Assembly: GCF_000005505.3 (NCBI RefSeq)
Contig: NC_016133.3
Span: 44,667,237 to 44,731,236 of the forward strand
Source of the DNA: Brachypodium distachyon
Lineage: Eukaryota > Streptophyta > Magnoliopsida > Poales > Poaceae
Reading direction: 5' to 3'
DNA length: 64,000 nucleotides
The notes beneath the pieces are model-generated. The model saw only the letters and a list, made by a program, of their open reading frames with translations. It searched no databases and was not told where the DNA came from. The position numbers were made by a program, and so were the translations under genes. Shown in pieces: positions 1-10,309 of this stretch (position 1 is the stretch's first letter; each line of letters starts with the position of its first letter).

Positions 1-4
1 CTTA

Positions 5-1203
5 CAGCAGCTCTAGCAGTACTGAATCCGAGCGATCCGAACTCGGTTTTCGGTTTTGGACCGAAAAATGGGCCAGACCATATATCGAAAACGGCCCAAC
101 AACCGAAAACCTAATTCGGGTCACCGAATCACTTCATTTCTGCGCACTATATGTAGGGTTCGGAGGGGGCTTTTCGGATCCAACTCCAAACTCTCCTCCG
201 CCGCAATCCACCCTCCTCCTCCTCCTCCTCCTCCGCTGCCGCCCACTCCATTTCCGGCGAGCCTCCCCTTCAAAATGCAGCCCCCGATCTCCTCTGCCGC
301 GCAGCGAGCTGGCCGTTCCTCCCCGCAGCCGTGGAAACCCTAGTGGCGGCCGGCTCACCATTGCCGAGGAAAAAGCCCGGCGCCGCCAGTCCGAGGGTGC
401 CCGCAAGTGGGGGAAGTGGGCCGGCCTCAGCGGCCGTACAACGGAGCTCTACCGCTGCTACAATGCCTAGGGGAGGGGAGCTCGAGCGGCGTCCACCCCA
501 TGCCGGTGAGGGAGGGGCTCTGGTTGGCTCCGCCAAGGGCTTCTTCCTCCTCCGATTCGTCGATGGAGATCGTCAGTGGCGTGACGCCGGAGGAGGGGTA
601 CGTCCCCGAGGACGGCGACGGCGAGATGGAGGGGAACGAGGTCGGCGTTGGTGGAGGCAGCGGCGGAGGATGAGGGGTTCGACCCCAAGGACATCGCGCG
701 CGCGAACGAGGCGTCGAAGCTCTCCATCGCCGAAGACGACGCGCGCCAGATCGCCACGGAGGAGAAGATGCTCGCGGCGGCCTATGACCGCTCCAACGCG
801 GCTTCCGCGCCTCCGGGAGGGCAGCTCCCTTGATCATCGGACGATGATGAGTAAGCATGGCGAGGGGACCGGAAGCCAGCGGGTCGGCGAGGAGCATTTT
901 GTTTTTAGGTGCTTGCTTCTCTAATTTAGCTAACTTTTGGTAAATGCCAAACTAGTAGATGTAGATGAACTACGTATGTGGACGAACAAACTGCGATGAT
1001 GTGCGATGTTGATGGAATGCGAAGAACCAGCCCCGTATTTATATGAATTTGGCGCGAAGTTTCAAATTTGTCTTTTATTCTGTTTTGGTTTTCGGTATCT
1101 GTTCTGCCGGAAGACAGCCTGTACCGAATTCTAGAATTCAGTTGATCTGATCCGAACTCGGTGAGTTCAGATCGCTCGGGTTCGGTAACTGCTAGAGTTG
1201 CTC
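5..1203. mobile_element. PIF/Harbinger-like non-autonomous TIR element with GC-rich cargo
   Basis: The first ~50 bases (…GCTCTAGCAGT…GAATCCGAGCGATC…) are matched in inverted orientation by 1150-1203 (…GATCGCTCGGGTTCGG…ACTGCTAGAGTTGCTC). A TTA lies directly outside each end (2-4 and 1204-1206), which is the three-base target duplication expected of PIF/Harbinger elements. No transposase is encoded. The interior (about 190-830) is very GC-rich and holds short overlapping open frames, none of which I recognise, including an acidic stretch around 560-830. This looks like host exon material carried by a non-autonomous element, but capture is an inference. The superfamily rests on the TSD and TIR type. 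Confidence 0.6.
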
Positions 1204-2093
1204 TTAGGGTCTTCTTTGAAAGCGCGCATCACACACAATGTTTTTTGGAAAAGGAGGGCAAGACCCCGACCTCTGCATCGATAAGCACGGTTGCAAGATG
1301 ACTCTAGATTGTGCAACCGAGGGATCTTTTTGAGGAAAAGACTGTAAGGGATAACCCCTAAAGTATATTGTAAACATCAGGATTTGAAACCTGGTGGGTG
1401 GAGTCATGCACCCACGACTCCACCACCACACCAAGAAGTGCTTATCAACTGAGGGATCGATAAGCAAGTCTTCTAGACACCATTAAAGAGGAAATTGTGC
1501 CCAGCAAAGTTACAAAGAGGAGAAGTTAACTAACGCAGTGACCTTGCTTGATATGCTTCACTGGATGCAACGACTGATCCAAGCAAAAGAAAATGATGAG
1601 TTCATCTTGCATGGTTACACCCGTTGCACCTACTGCAGCGCCACCATCCGAAGACGAAATATAAGGGCCAATTACTAGATCTCGTGCACGTCATTTTAAG
1701 TATCAGGTACTTTCTTTTCTTGATATGTTGGATAATCTAAATAAAACATTTTTTTCTTCGGTCCAGCTTTTGAAAAGTACTTCTTATATTTGCACTAGAA
1801 GCACGAAAGAGGTGCTTCCCGAGCAATTCCGCTCGGAACTGTCCGCTTTACTCATCATATTTCCAAAAAAACTGACACCGCCTATATAAGAGAACTTCCT
1901 TCACAAATTTCCCCTGCCCCAACTCTTCCCGGATCTCCAGCGAGCTCTCGGCCCAGAGCCCACTCAAGGTTGGTGCGGGGTGGCTGTAAATCTAAATCTA
2001 GGATTATGGTTTCCTGAGTGTATTTGGTTTATTTTGCCAATTGGACTGAACCTGAGATTTGGAAAAAGAGATATTCCCTCTGATCCTCCATAA
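1204..2093. other. Intergenic; isolated promoter-like stretch
   Basis: No coding region is recognised. At 1883-1890 there is a good TATA box (TATATAAG). It is followed by a C-rich, leader-like sequence (1900-1970) that resembles a plant core promoter plus 5'UTR, but no open reading frame follows. It may be a promoter fragment left by rearrangement or carried by an unrecognised element. I see nothing else in this stretch. Confidence 0.3.
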
Positions 2094-2267
2094 GGCTCAG
2101 TTTGGCATTGATGAAATGTGTTGCGCTTAACTTATTTTATAATCTGCTGTGAAATAATACACATGAAAGTAGGAAAAAGTTTTTTCTGGTTAGCCAAACA
2201 CGAAAATAATGAAAAGCGGGAGAGAGAAACGGAATTATGATAATCCACCGTAATGCCAAACGCAGCC
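2094..2267. mobile_element. Tourist-like MITE
   Basis: The ends are inverted repeats (GGCTCAGTTTGGCATT at the left, AATGCCAAACGCAGCC at the right). They are flanked by TAA on both sides (2091-2093 and 2268-2270). The length of about 174 bases, the TWA target duplication and the GGC…GTTTGGC terminus are typical of Tourist/PIF-Harbinger MITEs. There is no coding capacity. Confidence 0.75.
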
Positions 2268-2928
2268 TAAGTGTCTTGGATTTAATACAAAGTTGGGACA
2301 CACTTATTATGGATCGGAAAGAGTAGTTGGCACCAATCAGAAACAGTTAAAAGGAGTGGAATTGCATCAATTCCTATTCGCAAAAGTGGAGAAGGAGAAA
2401 GTTGGCACCAATGGAAAAAAAATTAAAATTTATGGAATTACATTCATGTATACATGCAAAAACGAACATGTACTCCAGTAGAAAAGTTTATGAGAATCAG
2501 TTGACATGCTTTCTTTCACGAATCACGAACATGAATAATAGCAGAGCCTGCACATGCCGGGGTGAAGCAAGTTGAGTTTTGGTTTATTTGCTTGTAGTAA
2601 ATGGAAATATTTGTTGGTAGCAACGAAGGCAAACAAATGGCGCCCAACATATGTCGGGCATCTTGTATGATTGATTAGAGCCAAACCTTGCAAGTCCCAT
2701 TAACAAACAAACTGGATTCTTGTTACAAAACGAGTATATCGATTCTTCTTCCGCCAAGTAGATTACTGGATATACTCTAAAAAAAAAGTAGATTACTGGA
2801 TATATTTTCGGACTACCAAACCAAACAACTCAACATCCACGCGCGTACATATAACATATTAAAGGCTCAAAGAACTACTCCTAGAATAAATCCAACTTAC
2901 TCCAGTGATCAATATCAAATCTCATGTA

Positions 2929-3010
2929 CTCTCTCCGTTTCATAAGGATTAGCACAGCTTTGAACTAGAACTAGTTCAAAGCCACGCCAATTTTTATGGA
3001 ACGGAGAGAG
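2929..3010. mobile_element. Stowaway MITE (short)
   Basis: The element begins CTCTCTCCGTTTCATAAGG and ends with its near inverted complement (…TTATGGAACGGAGAGAG). TA dinucleotides flank both sides (2927-2928 and 3011-3012). The centre is a foldback around AACTAG. The CTCYCTCCGTT terminus and TA duplication are diagnostic of Stowaway (Tc1/mariner) MITEs. Confidence 0.8.
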
Positions 3011-3012
3011 TA

Positions 3013-5142
3013 GTCATTTGTATAACTAAGATCAAGAAACGGACAAACCCAGTCTAGTGGTAGTAATTCATTAGGGCCACGATGGAATAACTTAATTGGA
3101 TCATGGGGTGCACGACCTTAATTAATTTGAATAATAATGTCAGGCTTAATCGGTAGGTTTGGAAAAAGTTGACCTAGCAGTTTTGGTTTGATTTGGTGTC
3201 TTCGATCAGGCTTAATGTAGTCCAAGTCTAACCTCGTGGGTGCACGAGCGTGGACGCGCAAGTACAGCGGCCTACTGACCAATTTCACGTGCATATAAAT
3301 TAGTAAATTAATATTGTATTATTGAAGCTGAGACTGTAAGACAGACCATGATCTCGTCTTGGCACGGCAGAAGAGACCGGGAAACTAAACCGATCGGATG
3401 ATCTTGTGGATCCAAGGGAAAGCGGCATTGAGAAGGAGTACTAGTCGTCTTTGGCCAGTGGTCGGCTGGTCACCTGCAGGCTAGCTACAGAATCAGCTGC
3501 CGGCTGATGACGACGGAACTTCGGAGTCAACCGGGCGGGGACCCTCCGCTGTTTATCCGCATATCGATCGTGTCGGCGTTCATGATTCTCCAAGCCTGCG
3601 GTCGCTGCTCCGGCTGAAGCTTTTAATACTTCGTGGTTTACCCGGGAAAATGCTACTAAAAGGATATGGATATGAGTTTGTGTCGCTCACAGATGATAAT
3701 TTTTTTTAACGAAAATTTATAAAGCTAAGTTTATAGCTATGTAGTACTCCCTTGAAAGTACGATTTTATTCGACAAGTTACACAGATTCTCAAAAAACAA
3801 CTTGAAAGTACGATTTTATATTCGACAAGTTACACAAGGTGGATTCATATATATCCATGTTTTGAAAATCCAGACTAGTTACCCAACTATGGCCATACAG
3901 CCATACTTTTTTTGAGATAATGATACAGCCATACTAGGTGAATGTTTTTGCAGGAATTGAAAAACATTAAAATGGGAAAAAAAATACAGGATGTCATATC
4001 CACTTGAATCCTCTAGTGCAGCATTGAAGACAGAAAAAACAAAGAAATCTTCATGGAAAATTTTCTATGGAATGTAATGTAACACAAATGGATTTAGAAA
4101 CTGGATCAAACCTACAAATCAAAGGACTCACGTAGGAAACAAATACCTAAGCATTCAACTTCTCTAAAATTCTTATGAAAATCCTTTGAATCAAAGAGGC
4201 CCTTACATTTGTTTGAACTATTCGATGGTGGTGTAAGCCCATATGGAATGTTTTCTTTCTGGTCGCCGCCTTAGCAGTCTGTAACTATGGTCCGGACATT
4301 GATCCCGATAATCATTTTACAATGTTTTGAAAGATGGAGCATATATGGTTCGGCAATAAGGGTCTATTTTGTGAAAACAAAATTGGATATTAGAGTTTAG
4401 AGACAAATGTTATGTCAACCAGATCATGATGGTGCCCCTTGTTGCACTAGTCATTGGATGATAAATAGGAAAATACACATATATATTGAATCACAACCAT
4501 GCATGAAAATAAAATTGCATGAAGAAATAGTTGGAAAAAAGATGTGGTTTTGGAATCCTTTTTCTTTGTGCGGGGCTCCATTGGCGTGCAAAGTGCTTGC
4601 CTCTTGGCAATTGCTCCTCTTTTCAAGTGGCCAAAACCCCCCTTTTCTCCATGACCGCGAGCATCTTGGAGGAAAGGATATACCAATGGTTTTCTTTTTA
4701 ATTTCTCATGGGAGTCGGCCCTTTTCTCTCGTCCAGACAGGCTGCAAGACCCAACAAGTCAAAAATAACCCAATTAACCTGAGGCAATCTTTCTACATGA
4801 ATAGAAGCACATATAGGACATGTGCTCATTGCATACAAAGCCCAAGAATATCGAAATCGCGAAATCAACAACTTAGAAACGTGGTGGTGCGAGAGGCCTA
4901 CTAGACAAGCAATTTTATGTCCTAATAAATAGCTAATTAAACAATACAACTGTTGCTTTGTACTATTGTGTATTTTCTAAATGACATTAATTGGTGATTA
5001 AGTAGAATAAAACGTTCCACTTTTGACCCTTTGGGTCGGTGTCGAGATGACGCTTCAAAATTCAAATGTGTGTTACCTTGTCGATTGTATTGACATTTAG
5101 TGTTTGTCCCGTTAACGCATCTCATATGATGTGTCACCAAAA
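3013..5142. other. Intergenic stretch without recognised genes
   Basis: AT-rich sequence with low-complexity runs. There is a 165-codon open frame at 4407-4904 but it has no recognisable domain and ordinary intergenic composition, so I do not call it. I see no transposon ends here before the CACTA element that starts at 5143. Confidence 0.4.
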
Positions 5143-5154
5143 CACTACTACAAA

Positions 5155-5455
5155 ACGGTCTATATGCAATGGCACATCAGTAACGGGTCCGGCGTGACCG
5201 TTACTGATGAACAACATCAGTGTCGGTCGCGGCCGCGACCGTTACTGATGAACAGAGCGGGGTCTGCCCGTCCCCACCCAGCCATACATCAGAGGCGGTC
5301 GCGCGAGGCGACCGCCACTGACGAACCATCATACCTCGCGAAATAAATCAGTGGCGGTCGGTTAAGAGGCGACCGCCACCGATGAACGCGACCGTTACTG
5401 ATGTACCCACTAGTATCAGTAACGGTCGCCCAATTCCCGACCGCCACTGATGATC
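5155..5455. repeat. Left subterminal repeat array of the CACTA element
   Basis: Several hairpin units of the form CATCAGTAACGGTCG…CGACCGTTACTGATG, with variants using GGCGGTCG/CGACCGCC. In En/Spm elements such arrays are bound by the accessory protein TNPA. The last unit ends 10 bases before a TTTAAATA box at 5463. Confidence 0.8.
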
Positions 5456-5462
5456 GTCGCGG

Positions 5463-5470
5463 TTTAAATA
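5463..5470 (+). promoter_or_regulatory. TATA-like box of the CACTA transposase unit
   Basis: TTTAAATA lies exactly 10 bases after the final CTGATG of the left array and before a C-rich leader (5520-5740). The same order and spacing recur at 7361, so this is read as the core promoter of the first transcription unit. Confidence 0.45.
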
Positions 5471-5984
5471 CGAAGAGCAGAGCCGCAGTTGGTCGCGCTG
5501 CGTGTCGTAATGGACCAGCTGTGGCCCCTTCTTCTCCGGCGACGGCGCCCTGGCCTCCGGCGAGGCCCCCCCCCCCCCGGTAGCCCCTTCTCCTCCCTCT
5601 CCCCCGGCCGGCGCCCCCCATCTCCATGGCCGGCGGCGCCCCCATCTCTGGCGAGCTCCATTTTTGGAGCTCCAGCGGCTGGTGAGCTCCCTTTTTTGAG
5701 CCCGAAGCTTCCCTCTCACTTGTGAGCTCTCTCTCCCTCCCGATCTTTCTCGCCGGCCTCCAATTTCTCTCCGAAGTTCCCCAATTTCAAAATTCTGAGC
5801 TCCGGCCGCCGGCCAAAATGCGGCCTCCTCGTCGTCGTCGCCTGGAGCTTCCCTCTCCCTTGCGAGTTCTGCACGGATTGGTTGGCCGATCAGAAATCAA
5901 TAGGTGTTCCCGAATCACGGCACAAGGGCAAGCTCGATGGCGAAGGTGGCCTTGGACATACATACCTTATGTCTATGTAAGAGG

Positions 5985-6831
5985 AAGGGAAGCTGACTTT
6001 GAAAGAGCACATTTGGTTGTGTTGCAAACTGTCGATTGCTGCCGGCCTTATCAGGTGGAACAACTGCGAAATGAAAACCCTAAAAGAGGAGAAGTCTGGA
6101 TCCATTAGGAGCACAATAAAACATTCGCAGCGTGGCTGAAGAATTATTGGTATGGCAGGGAGACGACCAATGTATCAGAAGAGACGGTTGGATGTTTGTC
6201 AGGGGAATCTGCTTACCACATCTCCACTTGGCAATCATATGCGATCAACGGCTATAACTTCTACACTGCGTCTCAGGACCGTAAAAGCACGTATCAAAAT
6301 AGTGGTGTAGTCATGACTTCTGAGACCGCGACCGGCGACAACAGCAAAACCAAAGCGTTCTTCGGCGTTATCGAGGAGATCTGGGAATTGGAGTACTCGA
6401 TCACAAAGATCCCAATGTTCCGTGTAAGATGGACCAAAGGTGACAAAGAAGAAAGTCACAGGTTCACGACGATGGTGCTACCTCCTGAGATCCCTCGTGA
6501 ACAAGTTGACGTGAGAAAAATCCCGACAAGAGAGGAACCATGGGTCTTTGCTAAACAATGCAAGCAGATATTCTACATAGACGACCCGGCAAATAAAGGC
6601 CGCGTCGTAGTAAGAAGAGGGAAAAGAAGCATTGTTGGAGTGGACGGAGTTACTTCACAAGAAAACTACGAAGGTTTCCATGATCCGACGACCACCGCAG
6701 ATGACGAAGAAGCGGAACGCACGATATTAACGAGAAAAAGGAGAGGAAAAAGAAGAAGTGATAGGAATGAGAGCGAGAAAATACCACAAAACCCTACCTC
6801 AGAAGCAGTTCTGCGAGGAGTCAAGTTATGA
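5985..6831 (+). pseudogene. CACTA transposase C-terminal remnant (DUF4218 end + DUF4216)
   Basis: Around 5990-6160 the plus-strand translation shows the end of the DUF4218 region of CACTA transposases (AHLVVLQTVD, then EHNKTFAAWLK after an in-frame TAG near 6105). It is followed at 6196-6831 by a DUF4216-type domain with the usual QNSGV, then FFGVIEEIWEL and QIFYIDDP motifs and a basic tail. The tnp2 transposase domain with its catalytic acidic residues, normally several hundred residues upstream, is missing: only about 0.5 kb of GC-rich leader precedes this remnant. The internal deletion and the stop make the product non-functional as a transposase. Confidence 0.75.
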
Positions 6832-7165
6832 CTTACCGAAGGATGGAGAAGCACTAGTAGTCACATTGTAATGTACTCGTACTGAATCTTAATGCAAACT
6901 TTGTACTAAGTGAAATTATGTCTGATCCATGTACTTTTGTGTATGCATGTTAGTACATGGCTTTATGTGATGAATTTTTTAAATTAAATTTAGCACAAAT
7001 ACTAGACAAAATGCATGAATTTATTCATCAAACTTTCACTTTTTTGTTTCATCTATTGAATGTGACAAGTACATGCTCTAAAACACTCAAAAGGATAGGT
7101 TTTAAAAATTTTAAACGTTCCTGTAGTTTAAATTGGTACAAAGCTCAATAAGTATAGATGCACAT

Positions 7166-7346
7166 GAGTAACGGTCGGCTGGTTAATTGCCCGTTACTGA
7201 TGTGCATGTATACATCAGTAACGGTCGCGTTCTTACCGGACCGTTACTGATGTATAGATCATCAGTAACGGTCGCATCGCGGCTCGCCCGTTACTGATGT
7301 GCATCTATACATCAATAACGGTCGCGTGGAAAGGCGACCGCCACTG
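7166..7346. repeat. Internal array of CACTA subterminal-type repeats
   Basis: At least four hairpin units of the same TCAGTAACGGTCG / CGACCGTTACTGATG motif found at the element ends, here in the middle of the element between its two transcription units. The last unit ends 10 bases before TATAAAAG at 7361. The array may mark a second promoter or a junction of two fused elements. Confidence 0.75.
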
Positions 7347-7360
7347 ATGTGCTTGGGCAT

Positions 7361-7368
7361 ATAAAAGG
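7361..7368 (+). promoter_or_regulatory. TATA box of the second CACTA transcription unit
   Basis: TATAAAAG follows the last internal repeat by 10 bases and precedes a proline-coding GC-rich leader exon (about 7430-7761). That leader ends at a clean AG|GTACGTG donor. A matching acceptor (CATAG|GTACGAA at 8681) joins it to the ORF that starts at 8690. Confidence 0.5.
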
Positions 7369-8689
7369 AAGCACCGAAATCCTAGCCCGTTACTTCTCGC
7401 CTGCGCTTCGCTTTCCTCTAGTAGACCAGCAGTGGGCGCTCCTCCTCCCCGGGCGAAGCCCTGCCAGATTTCTGCACCGCCGCCGCCGTCAACCTCCTCT
7501 GCGCCGAGCCCGATGCCGCCGTCGACCTCGAGCCCGTGGACCTCCTCTGCCGAGCCCGTCGACCTCCTCCCCCGAGCCCGTCGACCTCCTCCGCCGAGCC
7601 CGTGGACCCCGAGCCCGACGCCTCCTCCCCCGAGCCTGTCGACCTCCGCCGCCTTCTCCCCCGAGCCCGTCGACCTCCACCGCCCCCGAGCCCGACACCG
7701 CCGTCAACCCCGCGTCGTCATCATCCTCCACGCCGCTGACGCCCTTCGACCTCGTCCCCAGGTACGTGTGCCCGCTCTCTGCCTCCACTGTTAGTGTTAG
7801 GGTTGCTGTAGTGTCCAACTAGTGCAGATTTGAGCCTAATTTGCTTCATTTTTGCATCCCTATGTAGTTAAATTTGTTAGCTTTGTACTTTGTAGTAGTA
7901 GTGGAGGTTGGGAATTCTGATGGGTAATCGTTGATTGGTTTGCTTGGGTCAAATCATTGCAATATCCTGATTTAGGTTATGAAAATTGAGAGTGCAGCAT
8001 CTGTTAGAAGGTACCACGGTGATAGAATCATAAACTGAATGTCACAGCAGTTACTTATAGAGAATGTCACAGCAGTTTCTTATGAAAATTATAATAACAA
8101 TAGCATTATTTTTCAATCCCATCGCAGTTTCTTCTAGAGAATGTCACAACAGCAACTCGTCAATATTAATTCATCTCTGCAGAAATGGTCAATTAAAACT
8201 GAATCTAGGTGTATAACTCAAGTCAAGAAATGGTCAATTAAAACTGAATCTAGTTGTATAATTCATCTCGTCAATATTAATTCACACTTATGTCCGAGTA
8301 ATTTAGGTTAGGATTTATATACATCAAGTCAAGAACATCAATTTTGTTTAGGTTAGTGTTAGAGTAATTTAGGTTAGTGTTATGATTTTAGCTATATACA
8401 TGCTGTATATGATTTCATCACTTCTGTATACATGTTGTATATGATTTTAGCTAGGTGTGATGATTTTTTGCTTTGGAAAGTGCTTCATTTATGTGAATTG
8501 TGGGCCTGACTATCGTGTCGGGTCATTGGAGAAAGGGCCGGCCATCGTGCCGAGGGGGTACATATGGGGGTGGGTTTTTTATGCAGGTTTCGAACTCCTA
8601 GTAGAGAAAATTTGCTAGTTTTTTAGCATAGGTCATGCTGAAATTTTCGGTCGATATATATTTGATGGTTTTGATGGCATAGGTACGAA

Positions 8690-10069
8690 ATGGGCAAGAG
8701 TAGCCAGAAACTAGTTCTTGATCGAGAGGAGGTAGATCGTGTCGATGAAGAGTCTTCATCGGGAGCGCAAATTGCCAGCTCTGGCTCAGGTAGCTCTCGT
8801 TCAGAAGAGCACGATAACGAGCGACGGGTGGAAGAGAGTAACCCGCAGCCTTCTGAAACTCCCGCTAAGAAGCCAAGGAAGAAGACGCCGAGGGGGAGCC
8901 ACAACTTGAAGGAGTTCTGTTACGTGGTCACCCGGCACTCTCAGAGAGGCCGCCCGGAGTCGCCTGAGAGGGCACAGAAGGCCTTCGCAACGACCTGCGG
9001 AGTCGTTGCACGTAAGTATTGCAAGATCACCGACGAGTGGAGTGACATCTCCGAAGTCGTTAGAAACACGTGCATCGCAGACGTTGCAAGGAGGTTCCAA
9101 GTCACTGATGAGTGGCGCGAGCGATTCCTAGCGGCCGTCAACATAGCAGTGCGCAATGGACTTGCTAATTGGAAAACCACTGCTAGAAAGTGGATGGACA
9201 AACCCTATGAGATCATCAAGAAGAAATGGCCGTCGTCAACTGATGAGGCTGAATGGGAAAAATTGAAGAAGGAATCGTCTGACCCTGCCTTCATTGCGAA
9301 GAGTGAACGTATGAGGGCGCTGCGCGCGAGGAAGCCCTTGAACCACAGGCTAGGGGGTGCAGGGAAAGAGAGGAAGAAGAAGGTCTGGCGCAAGCAGGAC
9401 CGAATTCTCGAGGCGGCAGGCAGGGCGCCTCCAGTGCATGACATGCTGGAGGACCAACGTGATAGAGAATATGCACGTCAGCACATGACACCTGAGGAGT
9501 GGGCGGGCATTGAGCCAATGCAGCCGCCTGTTAAAATTTTTACGTTAAGGGTTCACGTGCATTTACTTGTTTCCGACGTTAATCATGACACTCCTGATCC
9601 ATATAGACTCACATCATGTCTTATATGATAACAGGAAAATTCCCACAAATGGGAGGAGAGCAAGAGGTCAGAAACCTCCGACAACTCCGTGCAGAGCAAG
9701 AGGTGGGAGTCGGCTGTGACCGCCGGCTTGCAAAAGGCGGAGCACACGGGCCGTGTTCTAGGGGAAGGCGATGGGGCCTGCTGGGATGATTATTTCCCGC
9801 CTGCTCCGAAGCGAAGCAGGGTCCAAAAAAAGCTCCCCGCTTCTGATGAAATAATAGAACAAGCTAAGGCGGAGGCACGAGAGGAGGCATCTATCGTGTC
9901 TCAAGAAGTGTCGCCGGAATATGCAGTGCAAGCCGTCCATCATTTGGTGTCGGCATTGGCCAAAGACCACCCCGCCCTTCACGCCATACTCGGGGGAGGA
10001 GTGGAAGGTTTGAGGTACCTCCTTCCTCCTCTTCCCCCTCTTCCCCCGCGAAAGAGCACCCCGCTGTAG
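8690..10069 (+). CDS. CACTA accessory protein, N-terminal part (plant transposase Ptta/En/Spm type)
   Basis: The frame starts at the ATG 8690, a few bases after a good acceptor. It runs through 9529, where a GTTAAAA donor and the acceptor ATAACAG at 9633 remove a small intron, and resumes as ENSHKWEE… to the stop at 10067. The N-terminus is acidic and Ser-rich with a basic KKPRKKTPRG patch (possible nuclear signal). It is followed by a region rich in Trp and basic residues (about residues 120-210: DEWRERFLAAVN, NWKTTARKWMDKP) typical of plant Ptta/En/Spm transposase-family domains found in TNPA-like proteins. The WAGIEPMQPP end and ENSHKW start fit one continuous protein across the intron. 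It probably forms the front half of a long Ulp1-containing polypeptide with the exons downstream. Confidence 0.6.
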
Positions 10070-10309
10070 AGCAGCGCCGCCTCCGACACACGTATGGACG
10101 ACAAAGACACCTACACCCCAGGTTACAGCCTGGCTCCTAGCATGGACAACCTCCCCGCTAGCCAACCGGACCCAAGAGAGGGCATCCGGGATAACGATCT
10201 AGGTCCGAGCGACAACATCCTTGTAAGCATACTTTTCAAACTCTTTTTCACTCCTTACCTTCATGAATAAAGATCTTACACACATATGCCTTCTTCTTGT
10301 TACGCGCAG

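Noticed and set aside
4407..4904. 165-codon open frame in the 4.4-4.9 kb intergenic region
   Set aside because: No recognisable domain, intergenic-type composition and an overlapping unrelated frame on the other strand.
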